From: an uncultured Flavobacteriaceae bacterium | GTDB lineage: Bacteria; Bacteroidota; Bacteroidia; Flavobacteriales; Flavobacteriaceae | NCBI GenBank assembly: GCA_943788695.1 | Contig: CALSRG010000001.1 | Span: forward strand, 620,001 to 684,000 | Reading direction: 5' to 3' | DNA length: 64,000 nucleotides | In this document: in pieces, positions 55,988 through 64,000 of the stretch | How the letters are laid out: each line of letters opens with the position of its first letter | Numbering within the stretch: position 1 is the first letter of the stretch | Notes under the pieces: generated by a model | Told to the model about the DNA's origin: nothing | Seen by the model: only the letters and a program-made list of their open reading frames with translations | Databases searched by the model: none | Translations under genes and position numbers: made by a program

Positions 55988-56248
55988 ATGGCACATAAAA
56001 AAGGAGTCGGTAGTTCAAAGAACGGCAGAGAATCAGAATCGAAACGTCTTGGCGTCAAGATTTTTGGTGGCCAAGCGGCCATTGCGGGAAACATAATTAT
56101 CCGCCAACGCGGTACAACACACCACCCAGGTGATAACGTCTACGCCAGTAAAGATCACACACTTCATGCGAGAGTTGACGGTATTGTTAAATTTCAAAAG
56201 AAAAAAGACAACAAGTCATTCGTATCGATTGTGCCCTTTGAGGCCTAA
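55988..56248 (+). CDS. rpmA: Ribosomal protein bL27
   Basis: The 86-residue protein has the usual start [20 protein letters not shown] and the [17 protein letters not shown] core. Its N-terminal tail reaches the peptidyl-transferase centre in other bacteria. It starts directly at Ala-His with no cleavable Firmicutes-type extension. A terminator follows 19 bases after the stop. Confidence 0.97.
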   Translation: MAHKKGVGSSKNGRESESKRLGVKIFGGQAAIAGNIIIRQRGTTHHPGDNVYASKDHTLHARVDGIVKFQKKKDNKSFVSIVPFEA

Positions 56249-56267
56249 AATTCGTCTGAATCGTTTT

Positions 56268-56297
56268 AAAGGCCTTACATCAGTAGGGCTTTTTTTA
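56268..56297 (+). terminator. Terminator after rpmA
   Basis: AAAGGCCTTAC (56268-56278) pairs with GTAGGGC (56283-56289) and following Ts, with one bulged G and an ATCA loop. A run of T residues continues to about 56297. It ends the rplU-rpmA transcript. Confidence 0.75.
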
Positions 56298-56412
56298 TTT
56301 ATTCTCATATCTACCAAGCGATGTATTTGGTAGAGATATTAAGTGTACCTTTGCCGCTTCAATAAGAGTAGGTCTTTTTTTTGCATTTGATCGCTCTAAA
56401 AAACCACTCTAA

Positions 56413-57756
56413 ATGTCATTTGACGAACTCGGATTATCTCCTGAGCTATTAAAAGCAGTAGCTAAACAAGGATACACAGAACCAACACCAATTCAAGAGC
56501 AAGCCATTCCACTAGTCTTATCAGGCTCGGATATGCTGGCATCAGCTCAAACAGGTACTGGTAAAACAGCTAGTTTTACTTTACCCATACTACAGCATCT
56601 AAGCAAAAAAGAGTTAAAAGGAAAGCGTCAACCACGTGCTCTTATTTTAACTCCAACGAGAGAATTGGCCGCTCAGGTATCGAGCAATCTTCGTTCGTAT
56701 GCTCAGTTTACTAACCTCCGGTCAACGGTTATTTATGGTGGTGTAAATCAAAATCCTCAGGTGCGCGCCCTTCAACAAGGACAAGATATTGTTATCGCGA
56801 CGCCTGGACGACTTCTTGATTTGTACAATCAAAGACACTTATCGTTGCGTGCTATATCTATGTTTGTATTAGATGAAGCTGATCGAATGCTGGATATGGG
56901 TTTTTTGGGCGATATCAAAAAGATCATATCCTTGATGCCAGAAAAACGACAGAACCTTATGTTCTCGGCTACTTTTTCGGGAGAAATAAAAAAACTTACT
57001 AAGGAATTTTTACATAATCCTGTTACGGTGGACGTTTCTCCACCAAATTCAACGGTGACTGCAATTGCTCAAAAAGCCTATCGTGTCGATAAGGCGAAAA
57101 AAACGGAATTATTAGTCAAACTCATTAATGAAGAAGCATGGGGTCAAGCACTTGTTTTTACTCGAACAAAGCATGGCGCAAATAATTTAAGTGATCGTAT
57201 TGAAAAAGCGGGCATCTCATCAGTGGCTATTCATGGCAACAAAAGTCAAGGTGCGCGTACAAAAGCTTTGGCCGATTTTAAGCGTAAGAAGGTACAGATT
57301 CTAGTGGCTACAGACATCGCTGCTCGAGGTCTTGATATTCCATTATTACCTCACGTAGTCAATTTTGATTTACCGAACATCTCTGAGGATTATGTGCATC
57401 GTATAGGTCGAACAGGTCGAGCTGGCGCTGATGGTGTAGCCATTTCATTTGTAAGTCCTGACGAAAACAATTATTTACGAGGAATTGAAAAATTAATCGA
57501 TTTTACTATTCCAGCAGAGGTTCCGGAAGGATTTTTAACACCCAGAAAACCTTCGAAAAAGGCGATGGCGAGAGGTGAGGGTAGAGGTCCTAGACGTAAC
57601 GAACCAAAGTCCGAAAGAAATTCTTCAGGAAGCGGATTTAAAGGAAAATCGCGAAGACCATCCAACAACAGTGATATAGAGAAATCCTCGTCCAAAGGAC
57701 AAAAGAACGGCACTGCGAAGCCAAAGGATCGCAAGCCGAAAAAACGATGGTATTAA
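56413..57756 (+). CDS. DEAD-box RNA helicase
   Basis: The 447-residue protein has the Q motif ([10 protein letters not shown]), motif [27 protein letters not shown], and [10 protein letters not shown], in order over residues 1-370. The last 75 residues form a basic, low-complexity tail (rich in Arg, Ser, Lys, Gly) ending KKRW-Y, as in RhlE-like helicases that bind structured RNA. It probably acts in ribosome assembly or RNA turnover. The stop overlaps the convergent ahcY stop by 3 bases, and no terminator is visible between them. Confidence 0.93.
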   Translation: MSFDELGLSPELLKAVAKQGYTEPTPIQEQAIPLVLSGSDMLASAQTGTGKTASFTLPILQHLSKKELKGKRQPRALILTPTRELAAQVSSNLRSYAQFTNLRSTVIYGGVNQNPQVRALQQGQDIVIATPGRLLDLYNQRHLSLRAISMFVLDEADRMLDMGFLGDIKKIISLMPEKRQNLMFSATFSGEIKKLTKEFLHNPVTVDVSPPNSTVTAIAQKAYRVDKAKKTELLVKLINEEAWGQALVFTRTKHGANNLSDRIEKAGISSVAIHGNKSQGARTKALADFKRKKVQILVATDIAARGLDIPLLPHVVNFDLPNISEDYVHRIGRTGRAGADGVAISFVSPDENNYLRGIEKLIDFTIPAEVPEGFLTPRKPSKKAMARGEGRGPRRNEPKSERNSSGSGFKGKSRRPSNNSDIEKSSSKGQKNGTAKPKDRKPKKRWY

Positions 57757-59069
57757 TACCTATAGTATTCTGGCTTGAATGGACCTTTAACTTCAACACC
57801 AATATATTTGGCTTGTTCGGCACTCAATTGCTCTAGCTCTACACCTAATTTTTCAAGGTGCAGCTGGGCTACTTTCTCATCAAGATGTTTTGGCAGCATA
57901 TAAACCTGATTACCATAACTGTCGCAGTTATTCCACAATTCAATTTGTGCCAATACTTGATTGGTGAACGAGTTGCTCATCACAAAACTAGGGTGTCCTG
58001 TGGCGCAGCCCAAATTGACTAATCGCCCTTCGGCCAAAACAATGATATCTTTGCCATTAATAGAATATTGATCGACTTGTGGTTTGATTACCGATTTTGA
58101 GTGACCATGATATTCGTTCAACCAAGCCATGTCGATTTCATTGTCAAAATGACCAATATTACAAACAATGGTCTTGTCTTTCATGGCTTCAAAATGTCGT
58201 TGAAGCACAATGCCTTTATTCCCTGTTGCTGTGACTACAATGTCAGCATTACTAATCACAGAATCTAATCGTTTTACTTCAAAGCCATCCATTGCAGCTT
58301 GAAGCGCACAAATCGGATCGATCTCCGTTACAGTAACAATACTTCCAGCACCTCTAAATGAGGCGGCAGTACCTTTGCCAACATCGCCATAGCCACAAAC
58401 GACGACGCGCTTGCCAGCAAGCATCAAATCGGTTGCACGACGAATGGCATCGACAGCACTTTCTTTACAGCCGTATTTGTTGTCAAATTTGCTTTTTGTT
58501 ACCGAGTCGTTGACATTAATTGCAGGCATGAGCAGTGTACCGTTAGCCATACGTTCGTATAATCGGTGCACGCCTGTGGTAGTTTCTTCTGACAGGCCGT
58601 TGATGCCGGCAGCCAGTTCTGGATAATGGTCAAATACCATATTGGTCAAATCACCGCCATCGTCTAAAATCAAATTTAAAGGCAGACGATCTTCGCCAAA
58701 AAAGAGGGTTTGTTCAATACACCATTCAAATTCTTCTTCGTTCATGCCTTTCCAAGCATAAACTGGAATCCCAGCAGCCGCAATAGCCGCTGCAGCGTGA
58801 TCTTGTGTAGAAAAAATATTACATGAACTCCAAGTGACATCTGCGCCCAGTGCAACTAATGTTTCAATTAGTACGGCTGTTTGAATGGTCATGTGTAAAC
58901 AACCGGCAATGCGAGCACCTGCTAATGGCTGAGTAGGACCAAACTCTTCGCGTAGCTTCATTAAGCCTGGCATTTCAGCTTCGGCCAAAGTAATTTCCTT
59001 ACGACCCCATTCAGCTAGGGATTTGTCTTTTACTTTATATGGTACAAAGGTTACAGTTTTAGTGCTCAT
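57753..59069 (-). CDS. ahcY: Adenosylhomocysteinase
   Basis: The 438-residue enzyme (from the ATG at 59069) hydrolyses S-adenosylhomocysteine to adenosine and homocysteine, keeping methylation running. Visible motifs include TFVPYKVKD and [10 protein letters not shown] at the N-terminus, [16 protein letters not shown], the NAD-binding [18 protein letters not shown], and the C-terminal KPEYYRY. An upstream in-frame ATG at 59102 adds 11 residues unlike the family, so I chose the later one. It converges on the helicase gene. Confidence 0.97.
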   Translation of the reverse strand: MSTKTVTFVPYKVKDKSLAEWGRKEITLAEAEMPGLMKLREEFGPTQPLAGARIAGCLHMTIQTAVLIETLVALGADVTWSSCNIFSTQDHAAAAIAAAGIPVYAWKGMNEEEFEWCIEQTLFFGEDRLPLNLILDDGGDLTNMVFDHYPELAAGINGLSEETTTGVHRLYERMANGTLLMPAINVNDSVTKSKFDNKYGCKESAVDAIRRATDLMLAGKRVVVCGYGDVGKGTAASFRGAGSIVTVTEIDPICALQAAMDGFEVKRLDSVISNADIVVTATGNKGIVLQRHFEAMKDKTIVCNIGHFDNEIDMAWLNEYHGHSKSVIKPQVDQYSINGKDIIVLAEGRLVNLGCATGHPSFVMSNSFTNQVLAQIELWNNCDSYGNQVYMLPKHLDEKVAQLHLEKLGVELEQLSAEQAKYIGVEVKGPFKPEYYRY

Positions 59070-59128
59070 AAGTTTATATTTGTCTTTGAAATTGCGTAGC
59101 AAAAATACGCATTCCTAGCAAAAGAACC

Positions 59129-59755
59129 GTGCCATTATTCAAAACCATAAAGGTAGATTTTAAAACTTCTGTTTACATCTGGCAGATTACGGAAGATGCT
59201 GACGATTTGGGAAATAACCTACAATTGACTCCTGCCTCCATATCACGCGTTCAAGGTATGAAGAGTCATATACATCGTTGTGGGTTTTTGTGTATTAGAC
59301 ATATGCTAGCCATAGAAGGATATGTTGATGCAGATTTATTTTATGATGAATATGGAAAACCGCATTTAATGGATGGAAAATTTATATCGATTACTCATTC
59401 TTTCGATTATGCTGCTATTATTGTGTCTGACAAACCAGTGGGGATTGATATTGAAAAAGTCAGGTCTAAAATCACTCGAATTGTGAAAAAATTTATTGGA
59501 TTTGAGTCGGTATATTTAAATCCCAAAAAACCTGACTATATGGTTCATTTGACTGCGATTTGGTGTGCTAAAGAATCTTTATATAAACTGTTTGCTACAC
59601 CAGGGTTGAGTTTTAAAAGCCACCTCAAAATTCAAGAGTTTGATTCAACAGAAGGTCAGCTTATGGGTGAGTGTCATCATGATGTGATCAACCAAAAGCA
59701 TAAATTAGTGCATTTGTCTCTAGGAGACTATCATTGTGCTTACACCATTAATTAG
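59129..59755 (+). CDS. Sfp-type 4'-phosphopantetheinyl transferase
   Basis: The 208-residue protein has the two family motifs, VGIDIEKV (with Asp107 and Glu109) and WCAKESLYK (145-153, Glu149 and Lys153). These bind magnesium and coenzyme A. The enzyme moves the phosphopantetheine arm to a carrier protein; no synthase or carrier gene is nearby, so its partner is unknown. The start is a GTG at 59129, just outside the divergent ahcY, because no ATG precedes the conserved sequence. Confidence 0.85.
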   Translation: MPLFKTIKVDFKTSVYIWQITEDADDLGNNLQLTPASISRVQGMKSHIHRCGFLCIRHMLAIEGYVDADLFYDEYGKPHLMDGKFISITHSFDYAAIIVSDKPVGIDIEKVRSKITRIVKKFIGFESVYLNPKKPDYMVHLTAIWCAKESLYKLFATPGLSFKSHLKIQEFDSTEGQLMGECHHDVINQKHKLVHLSLGDYHCAYTIN

Positions 59756-59772
59756 TCCTGATCGATAAAATG

Positions 59773-59780
59773 TATATTTG
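59773..59780 (+). promoter_or_regulatory. -7 box of a pnuC promoter
   Basis: TATATTTG fits TAnnTTTG and lies 24 bases before the pnuC ATG. No clear -33 is present. It implies that pnuC and the kinase can be expressed without the downstream riboswitch promoter. Confidence 0.4.
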
Positions 59781-59804
59781 CTCGATTTTTAACTCAACCA
59801 TCTT

Positions 59805-60437
59805 ATGACGGAGGTCATCAATTTTTTTATCGAGCCTTATATGGGCCGATCGGTAACTTTAATTTCACTCGAAATTGTGGCTTTTTTCTTTGGTATTGTG
59901 AGTGTCGTTTATGCCAAACAGGCCAATATTTTGGTTTATCCAACGGGATTGGTAGCCACTTTAATTGCGGTTTATTTGTTGTTTTTGGCTGAATTAATGG
60001 GGGACATGATGATGAACTTCTATTATTCCATTATGAGTATTTACGGTTGGTGGAATTGGACCCGACGACAAGACGAGCGATTAACAGTTAATATTTCAAG
60101 AACCAATCAAAAAGATAAAATTATTGGATTAGTCATGTTTGCGGCCACTGTAGTGGTCACTTATGGCGTATATTTTTTTAGTGGAGTAGCCATAGGAGCA
60201 ACAAATTATATTGATATTTTTACTTCGGGACTGTTTTTCACCGCTATGTTTTATATGGCATCCAAAAAACTAGAGAATTGGACGCTGTGGATCATCGCTG
60301 ATATCATTACAGTACCTTTATATTTGTATCGTGGCTGGGGCTTTTTGTCCTTACAATATTTAATATTTACCATTTTGGCCATTCAAGGCTATCGCACATG
60401 GAAAAATCAATTGAGCAGCAGGCTGCAAACTGCATAA
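59805..60437 (+). CDS. pnuC: PnuC-family vitamin/nucleoside transporter
   Basis: The 210-residue protein has about seven membrane helices and the family motif IYGWWNWTRRQDE. PnuC proteins move nicotinamide riboside; close relatives (PnuT, PnuX and others) move thiamine or riboflavin. The overlapping NadR-like kinase gene downstream fits nicotinamide riboside salvage by phosphorylation trapping. A TPP riboswitch-controlled receptor about 1.2 kb further on raises the alternative that this is a thiamine transporter. The sequence alone does not settle the substrate. It overlaps the next gene by 40 bases. Confidence 0.86.
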   Translation: MTEVINFFIEPYMGRSVTLISLEIVAFFFGIVSVVYAKQANILVYPTGLVATLIAVYLLFLAELMGDMMMNFYYSIMSIYGWWNWTRRQDERLTVNISRTNQKDKIIGLVMFAATVVVTYGVYFFSGVAIGATNYIDIFTSGLFFTAMFYMASKKLENWTLWIIADIITVPLYLYRGWGFLSLQYLIFTILAIQGYRTWKNQLSSRLQTA

Positions 60438-60964
60438 AAGTAGTTCTTTTTGGACCCGAATCTACTGGTAAAACCACATTGTCACAGCAATTAGCGGCAC
60501 ATTATCAAACTGAATGGGTGCCCGAATTTGCTCGAGATTATTTGCAGGAGAAATGGGATAAGGAACAAAAGTCCTGCGAACCGAAAGATTTGATGCCTAT
60601 TGCAGTTGGGCAAATGGCTTTAGAAAACGAACTGGCACAACAAGCTGATAAAATCTTGATTTGCGATACAGACTTGCTCGAAACTAAAGTTTATTCTGAA
60701 ATCTATTATGATGGGTATTGCCCAGAACCCATTGCCAAAGCTGCACTGTCACATCATTATGATTTGTATTTTTTGACCGATATAGACGTGCCCTGGGAAG
60801 CCGATGACCTGCGTGACCGTCCACAATTGCGCCGGGCCATGTTTGAGGCCTTTAAAGCTACCCTAGACCGCTACCAAAAGCCTTATATCCTACTAACAGG
60901 ATCCAAGGAAGTGCGCTTCGAAACGGCCGTTAAGGCTATTGAGGCTTTGATGGTGCATTCCTAA
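60398..60964 (+). CDS. NadR-like P-loop kinase
   Basis: The 188-residue protein starts with KVVLFGPESTGKTTLSQQL (Walker A at 19-27) and has the lid region VPWEADDLRDRPQLRRAMF typical of the ribosylnicotinamide kinase domain of NadR. It lacks the adenylyltransferase and DNA-binding domains of full NadR. It should phosphorylate the vitamin carried in by PnuC, trapping it in the cell. The ATG lies inside the end of pnuC, so expression is probably coupled. Confidence 0.85.
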   Translation: MEKSIEQQAANCIKVVLFGPESTGKTTLSQQLAAHYQTEWVPEFARDYLQEKWDKEQKSCEPKDLMPIAVGQMALENELAQQADKILICDTDLLETKVYSEIYYDGYCPEPIAKAALSHHYDLYFLTDIDVPWEADDLRDRPQLRRAMFEAFKATLDRYQKPYILLTGSKEVRFETAVKAIEALMVHS

Positions 60965-61020
60965 CCTACTCTTCATTTATATAATCGAATCCGGTTACGA
61001 TACTGTCTTTAAAAATGAAC

Positions 61021-61482
61021 TTATTGCTTTACAAGTATTATTTCTTCATACGAGGGTAAAGAAAACCCTTGATTTGAAGGTTCGTCGTCTATTAAAATTC
61101 TTGCATGTCCTTGAATATACCATTTTGCTTGTTGGGGATTAGTTCCAGGCACAAGTGTAAAATAACCAGTTGCACTTTTATGTTTTATATAATCCACAAC
61201 ACCAATATTCAGTCTGTTGTGATTATTAGAATTATACCCTCCACTAATCGGATGGTATAAATCATCATACGATTCATTTAACTTATTATCAATTAAAACA
61301 CCATTCTTAATGTATTTAAATTTTCCAACGATTAGATCATAAAAATCACCATTGGGATATTCCACCATTTCGGCTTTAGAAAAAACGATTTCAAAGGAAG
61401 AATTTCCATTTTCCCATTTCCAGGTGCCAACAAAGCGGTCATGAATATTATCCATATCCTTCAGATACATGCCGTCTTGCAT
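61021..61482 (-). CDS. Hypothetical protein, perhaps missing its signal peptide
   Basis: The 153-residue frame contains GTWKWENGNSSFEIVFSK and a beta-rich remainder, which resembles the family called DUF6705 in flavobacteria, usually small exported proteins. The frame stays open upstream to about 61581 and reads TTYTLDQ just before the first ATG, a segment like the mature start of such proteins, but no ATG and no signal peptide is found there. Either a non-ATG start is used or the 5' end has been lost. It lies opposite the region that carries the riboswitch promoter. Function unknown. Confidence 0.5.
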   Translation of the reverse strand: MQDGMYLKDMDNIHDRFVGTWKWENGNSSFEIVFSKAEMVEYPNGDFYDLIVGKFKYIKNGVLIDNKLNESYDDLYHPISGGYNSNNHNRLNIGVVDYIKHKSATGYFTLVPGTNPQQAKWYIQGHARILIDDEPSNQGFSLPSYEEIILVKQ

Positions 61483-61589
61483 TTGGTCTAGTGTATAGGT
61501 GGTTTTTGTCTTAAATGATCTTAAAAGGGTATAACTGAAATATTTTTGATTTTCTGTTCGAAAGGCAAAACACCAATCTTAAAAAATCC

Positions 61590-61597
61590 TATATTTG
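61590..61597 (+). promoter_or_regulatory. -7 box of the thiamine receptor promoter
   Basis: TATATTTG fits TAnnTTTG and lies 5 bases before the riboswitch. Transcription starting about 7 bases downstream would begin right at the aptamer. No clear -33 was found. Confidence 0.45.
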
Positions 61598-61602
61598 TCC
61601 CG

Positions 61603-61674
61603 TTCTCGAAAGGGGTGCCAAAAGCGGCTGAGATCATACCCATTGAACCTAGAACAGGTAATGCTGTTTAGGAA
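61603..61674 (+). ncRNA. TPP riboswitch (THI element)
   Basis: The conserved aptamer parts appear in order: AGGGGTGCC (61611-61619), GGCTGAGAT (61626-61634), ATACCC, GAACCT, then an arm ending GGTAATGCTG and TTTAGGAA. This is the thiamine pyrophosphate-sensing THI element. It lies 78 bases upstream of a TonB-dependent receptor gene on the same strand, so the receptor should be switched down when thiamine pyrophosphate is plentiful. The 61689-61708 hairpin (TGAGGCG/CGCCTCA) follows it. Confidence 0.93.
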
Positions 61675-61688
61675 ATTTTTGTTAAACC

Positions 61689-61708
61689 TGAGGCGTTAAG
61701 GCGCCTCA
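61689..61708 (+). promoter_or_regulatory. Hairpin downstream of the TPP aptamer
   Basis: TGAGGCG (61689-61695) and CGCCTCA (61702-61708) form a 7-bp stem with a TTAAGG loop. No T-run follows, so it is not a simple terminator. It lies 44 bases before the receptor ATG and may be part of the riboswitch expression platform. Confidence 0.45.
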
Positions 61709-61752
61709 CAAACCCGAGTAATTCCCCTTTGTTATTCTTATTTTAGAACAAC

Positions 61753-63918
61753 ATGATCACACTCAAACCACCTTTTTTTGCAATCCTGTTATTGCCATTC
61801 CTTGCCATGAGTCAGCAAACCCAAGACAGCCTCATCACTCAAAATCTGGAAGCCGTTTTGTTGCGTTCGGTAAAGGTTAGGTCCAATGCGCCCATTACCC
61901 ATAGTAATGTGACCAAGGCCGATTTGGTTTTGCGAAACTTAGGTCAAGATCTGCCCTATCTGCTCAATGATTTGCCGTCGGTTGTTGCTACCAGTGATGC
62001 AGGTGCTGGGATTGGTTACACAGGTCTTCGCATAAGAGGGGTGAGTGCCCAATCGACAAATATCACCATCAATGGGATTCCCTATAATGACGCAGAATCT
62101 CTCAGTACTTATTGGGTAAATTTGCCCGATTTTTCCTCTTCTGTAGAGCAGCTGCAAGTGCAACGTGGCGTAGGAACATCAACCCTTGGTGCTGGTGCTT
62201 TTGGTGCAAGTATTGCCATCCAAACTGAAGACGCCACCGAAGGTGCTTTCGCCGAAATGTCTCATAGTGTTGGAAGTTTTAACACCTTCAAGCATACACT
62301 CAAATTTTCTACAGGATTAATCAATGACCGTTTATCCTTTTCTGGAAGAGCTTCCAAAATAATTTCTGATGGTTATATTGATCGCGCCAGCTCCGATTTG
62401 AAATCATACTTTGTTCAAGGTACGTATCAAACCGATCAGAGCTTGTTGAAAGCCATTGCCTTTGGGGGACAAGAGCGCACTTACCAAGCATGGTATGGTA
62501 TTGACCCAGATACTTATGCAGCTTCTCCAACTTTCAACTATGCTGGCATTTACAGCGATGCAGATGGAAATATTCAGTTCTATGAGGATCAGGTGGACAA
62601 TTACCAACAAGACCATCACCAATTGCATTGGCAAAAGCGATGGAGCTCATTATGGTCTACACAGGTCAGTTTGAATTATACCCATGGTAAAGGGTATTAT
62701 GAGGAATTTAGGGAGGATGACGTTTTGACAAATTATGCCCTGTCCAGTAGTCTGACAAATACTAGCGATGTGGTGCGACGTCGTTGGCTGGACAATGATT
62801 TTTATGTGGTCAGCGCCTCAGCAAGCCGGCAAAAACAAAACAATGAATGGCTGTTAGGGTTGTTCTACAGCAGTTATATTGGCGATCATTTTGGTGAAAT
62901 CATTTGGGCGGCCATGGCCGAAAATGGCTATCCTGGTCAACAGTATTATTTTGGTCTAGGCAAAAAAAACGAGTTTAGCAGTTACGCAAAATTGACCAAA
63001 AACTTAGGTGCAGATTGGCAACTCTATGCCGATGCTCAGTGGCGTAGGGTAGATTATAACACAACGGGTTTGAATTCAGACCGATTACCATTTGAAGTGG
63101 ATGTCAATTATAACTTTTTTAATCCTAAAGTGGGGGCAACCTACAAGCTTAATAATAAGCATGGTTTTTATGGGTCAGTAGCCCGAGCCAATCGCGAGCC
63201 GGCGCGGTCAGATTTTGAAAACAACCCAGATGTGAAACCCGAAACTTTGACTGATTTTGAGTTGGGATGGCGCTTCGATAATAAACGGTCCAAAATTGAT
63301 TTGAATGCTTTTTATATGGCCTATGACGAGCAATTGGTTCTGACTGGAAACATCGATAATAATGGCACCCCGATTAGAGATAATAGTGGCAAAAGTTACA
63401 GGGCAGGCATTGAATTATCGTCAAGAACTGATTTGACAAATAAGCTTATGATGTTTGCCAATTTGAGCTGGAGTTCCAATCAAACAGAACAAACCATTTC
63501 ATCGTTTAATGGTGAACTGACCAACTTCGGGAAGCGTGATTTGACCTTTTCGCCAGAATGGGTAGGAAGCAATCGTTTGAGCTTTAGAGCCTCAGAAAAA
63601 TTGGAATTAAACTGGTACACAAAATGGGTAAGCGACCAATATATGAGTGATATCAATGCGCCGATTTCGAGGCTTGATGGTTACTTACTGAATGACTTTG
63701 GGGCGAGTTTTATTTGTCAGCCAAAAGCTATTTTAACCAGTATACGGTTTGATCTTATGGTCAATAATATTTTGAATGTCGATTACATTTCTAATGGTTA
63801 TTATTATTCCTATGATGATGATTTTTCAAATCCGGGAATGATTCAAACCGTAGAAGGTATAGGCTATTATCCCCAGGCAGGAACTAATGTCTTGGCTGGA
63901 GTGACCCTCAGATTTTAA
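61753..63918 (+). CDS. TonB-dependent outer-membrane receptor, probably for thiamine
   Basis: The 721-residue protein has a signal peptide (cleavage near LAMSQQ, about residue 20), a plug domain (about 45-165, including GLRIRGVSAQSTNITINGIPYNDAE) and a 22-strand-type barrel ending in the aromatic VTLRF. It lacks the carboxypeptidase-like N-terminal domain of SusC proteins. The TPP riboswitch 78 bases upstream indicates a thiamine or thiamine-precursor substrate, as predicted for other Bacteroidetes receptors under THI elements. The rest of the window holds 82 bases with no further feature visible. Confidence 0.9.
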   Translation: MITLKPPFFAILLLPFLAMSQQTQDSLITQNLEAVLLRSVKVRSNAPITHSNVTKADLVLRNLGQDLPYLLNDLPSVVATSDAGAGIGYTGLRIRGVSAQSTNITINGIPYNDAESLSTYWVNLPDFSSSVEQLQVQRGVGTSTLGAGAFGASIAIQTEDATEGAFAEMSHSVGSFNTFKHTLKFSTGLINDRLSFSGRASKIISDGYIDRASSDLKSYFVQGTYQTDQSLLKAIAFGGQERTYQAWYGIDPDTYAASPTFNYAGIYSDADGNIQFYEDQVDNYQQDHHQLHWQKRWSSLWSTQVSLNYTHGKGYYEEFREDDVLTNYALSSSLTNTSDVVRRRWLDNDFYVVSASASRQKQNNEWLLGLFYSSYIGDHFGEIIWAAMAENGYPGQQYYFGLGKKNEFSSYAKLTKNLGADWQLYADAQWRRVDYNTTGLNSDRLPFEVDVNYNFFNPKVGATYKLNNKHGFYGSVARANREPARSDFENNPDVKPETLTDFELGWRFDNKRSKIDLNAFYMAYDEQLVLTGNIDNNGTPIRDNSGKSYRAGIELSSRTDLTNKLMMFANLSWSSNQTEQTISSFNGELTNFGKRDLTFSPEWVGSNRLSFRASEKLELNWYTKWVSDQYMSDINAPISRLDGYLLNDFGASFICQPKAILTSIRFDLMVNNILNVDYISNGYYYSYDDDFSNPGMIQTVEGIGYYPQAGTNVLAGVTLRF

Positions 63919-64000
63919 TTTGAAATGTAGAGTGTGTTTCCTGATTGCGTCACTGGGTAACTTTTTAGCGCACAGCTAAGACTGGGATTTTGCATAGGCT

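Noticed and set aside
1..64000. CRISPR arrays, insertion sequences, prophage genes, tRNA or rRNA genes
   Set aside because: None is recognisable by reading; gene order and composition look uniformly chromosomal, so no mobile region is claimed.

Overview
The window is a stretch of AT-rich chromosome from a member of the Bacteroidetes, almost certainly a marine-type Flavobacteriaceae. The evidence is the gene content: a full alternative complex III operon (actA-F) fused to cytochrome oxidase genes, the gliding/type IX secretion genes sprA, gldE and gldD, a protein with a type IX C-terminal sorting domain, the mutY-ssb-gldE-gldD order, and TAnnTTTG-type promoters with almost no Shine-Dalgarno sequences. 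Genes are densely packed. No rRNA, tRNA, insertion sequence, phage or CRISPR array is visible. No gene-free stretch exceeds 300 bases; the longest, 61483-61752, holds a TPP riboswitch.

Layout. 1-10901: respiratory operon actA (5' end cut by the window edge), actB, actC, actD, actE, actF, coxB, coxA, closed by a terminator. 10947-15891: ruvB-queG, then maeB and ruvA. 15915-26636: sprA, gcvH, a VanZ-like gene, two tandem tonB paralogues and thiL. 26645-34480: pepP (minus), a BNR-repeat exported protein, and sdhCAB. 34485-36827 (minus): an Ig-like lipoprotein and comF, divergent from glyS. 38649-46054: a type IX secreted protein, then (minus) a glutamine amidotransferase, a small lipoprotein and a very large outer-membrane-type protein. 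46221-50188: xth and an aldo/keto reductase, convergent with rng, a 29-residue ultra-basic protein gene and an HU gene. 50308-55351: mutY, ssb, gldE, gldD, a cysteine-rich metal-binding lipoprotein (minus) and an EamA permease. 55455-59755: rplU-rpmA, a DEAD-box helicase, ahcY (minus) and an Sfp-type phosphopantetheinyl transferase. 59805-64000: pnuC with a NadR-like kinase, a small minus-strand gene, and a TPP riboswitch in front of a TonB-dependent receptor.

Functionally the window is core metabolism. Succinate dehydrogenase reduces quinone, alternative complex III passes electrons to cytochrome c, and the adjacent oxidase reduces oxygen. SprA, GldD and GldE serve protein export and gliding. 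The riboswitch-controlled receptor, the tonB genes and thiL (with the PnuC/kinase pair as a candidate) point to thiamine acquisition. The most unusual items are the metallothionein-like lipoprotein, the 29-residue basic protein, the missing standard start codon of gldD, a strong hairpin inside the start of thiL, the tandem tonB pair, and structured leaders on rng and on the thiamine receptor. I found no clear undescribed multi-gene system.
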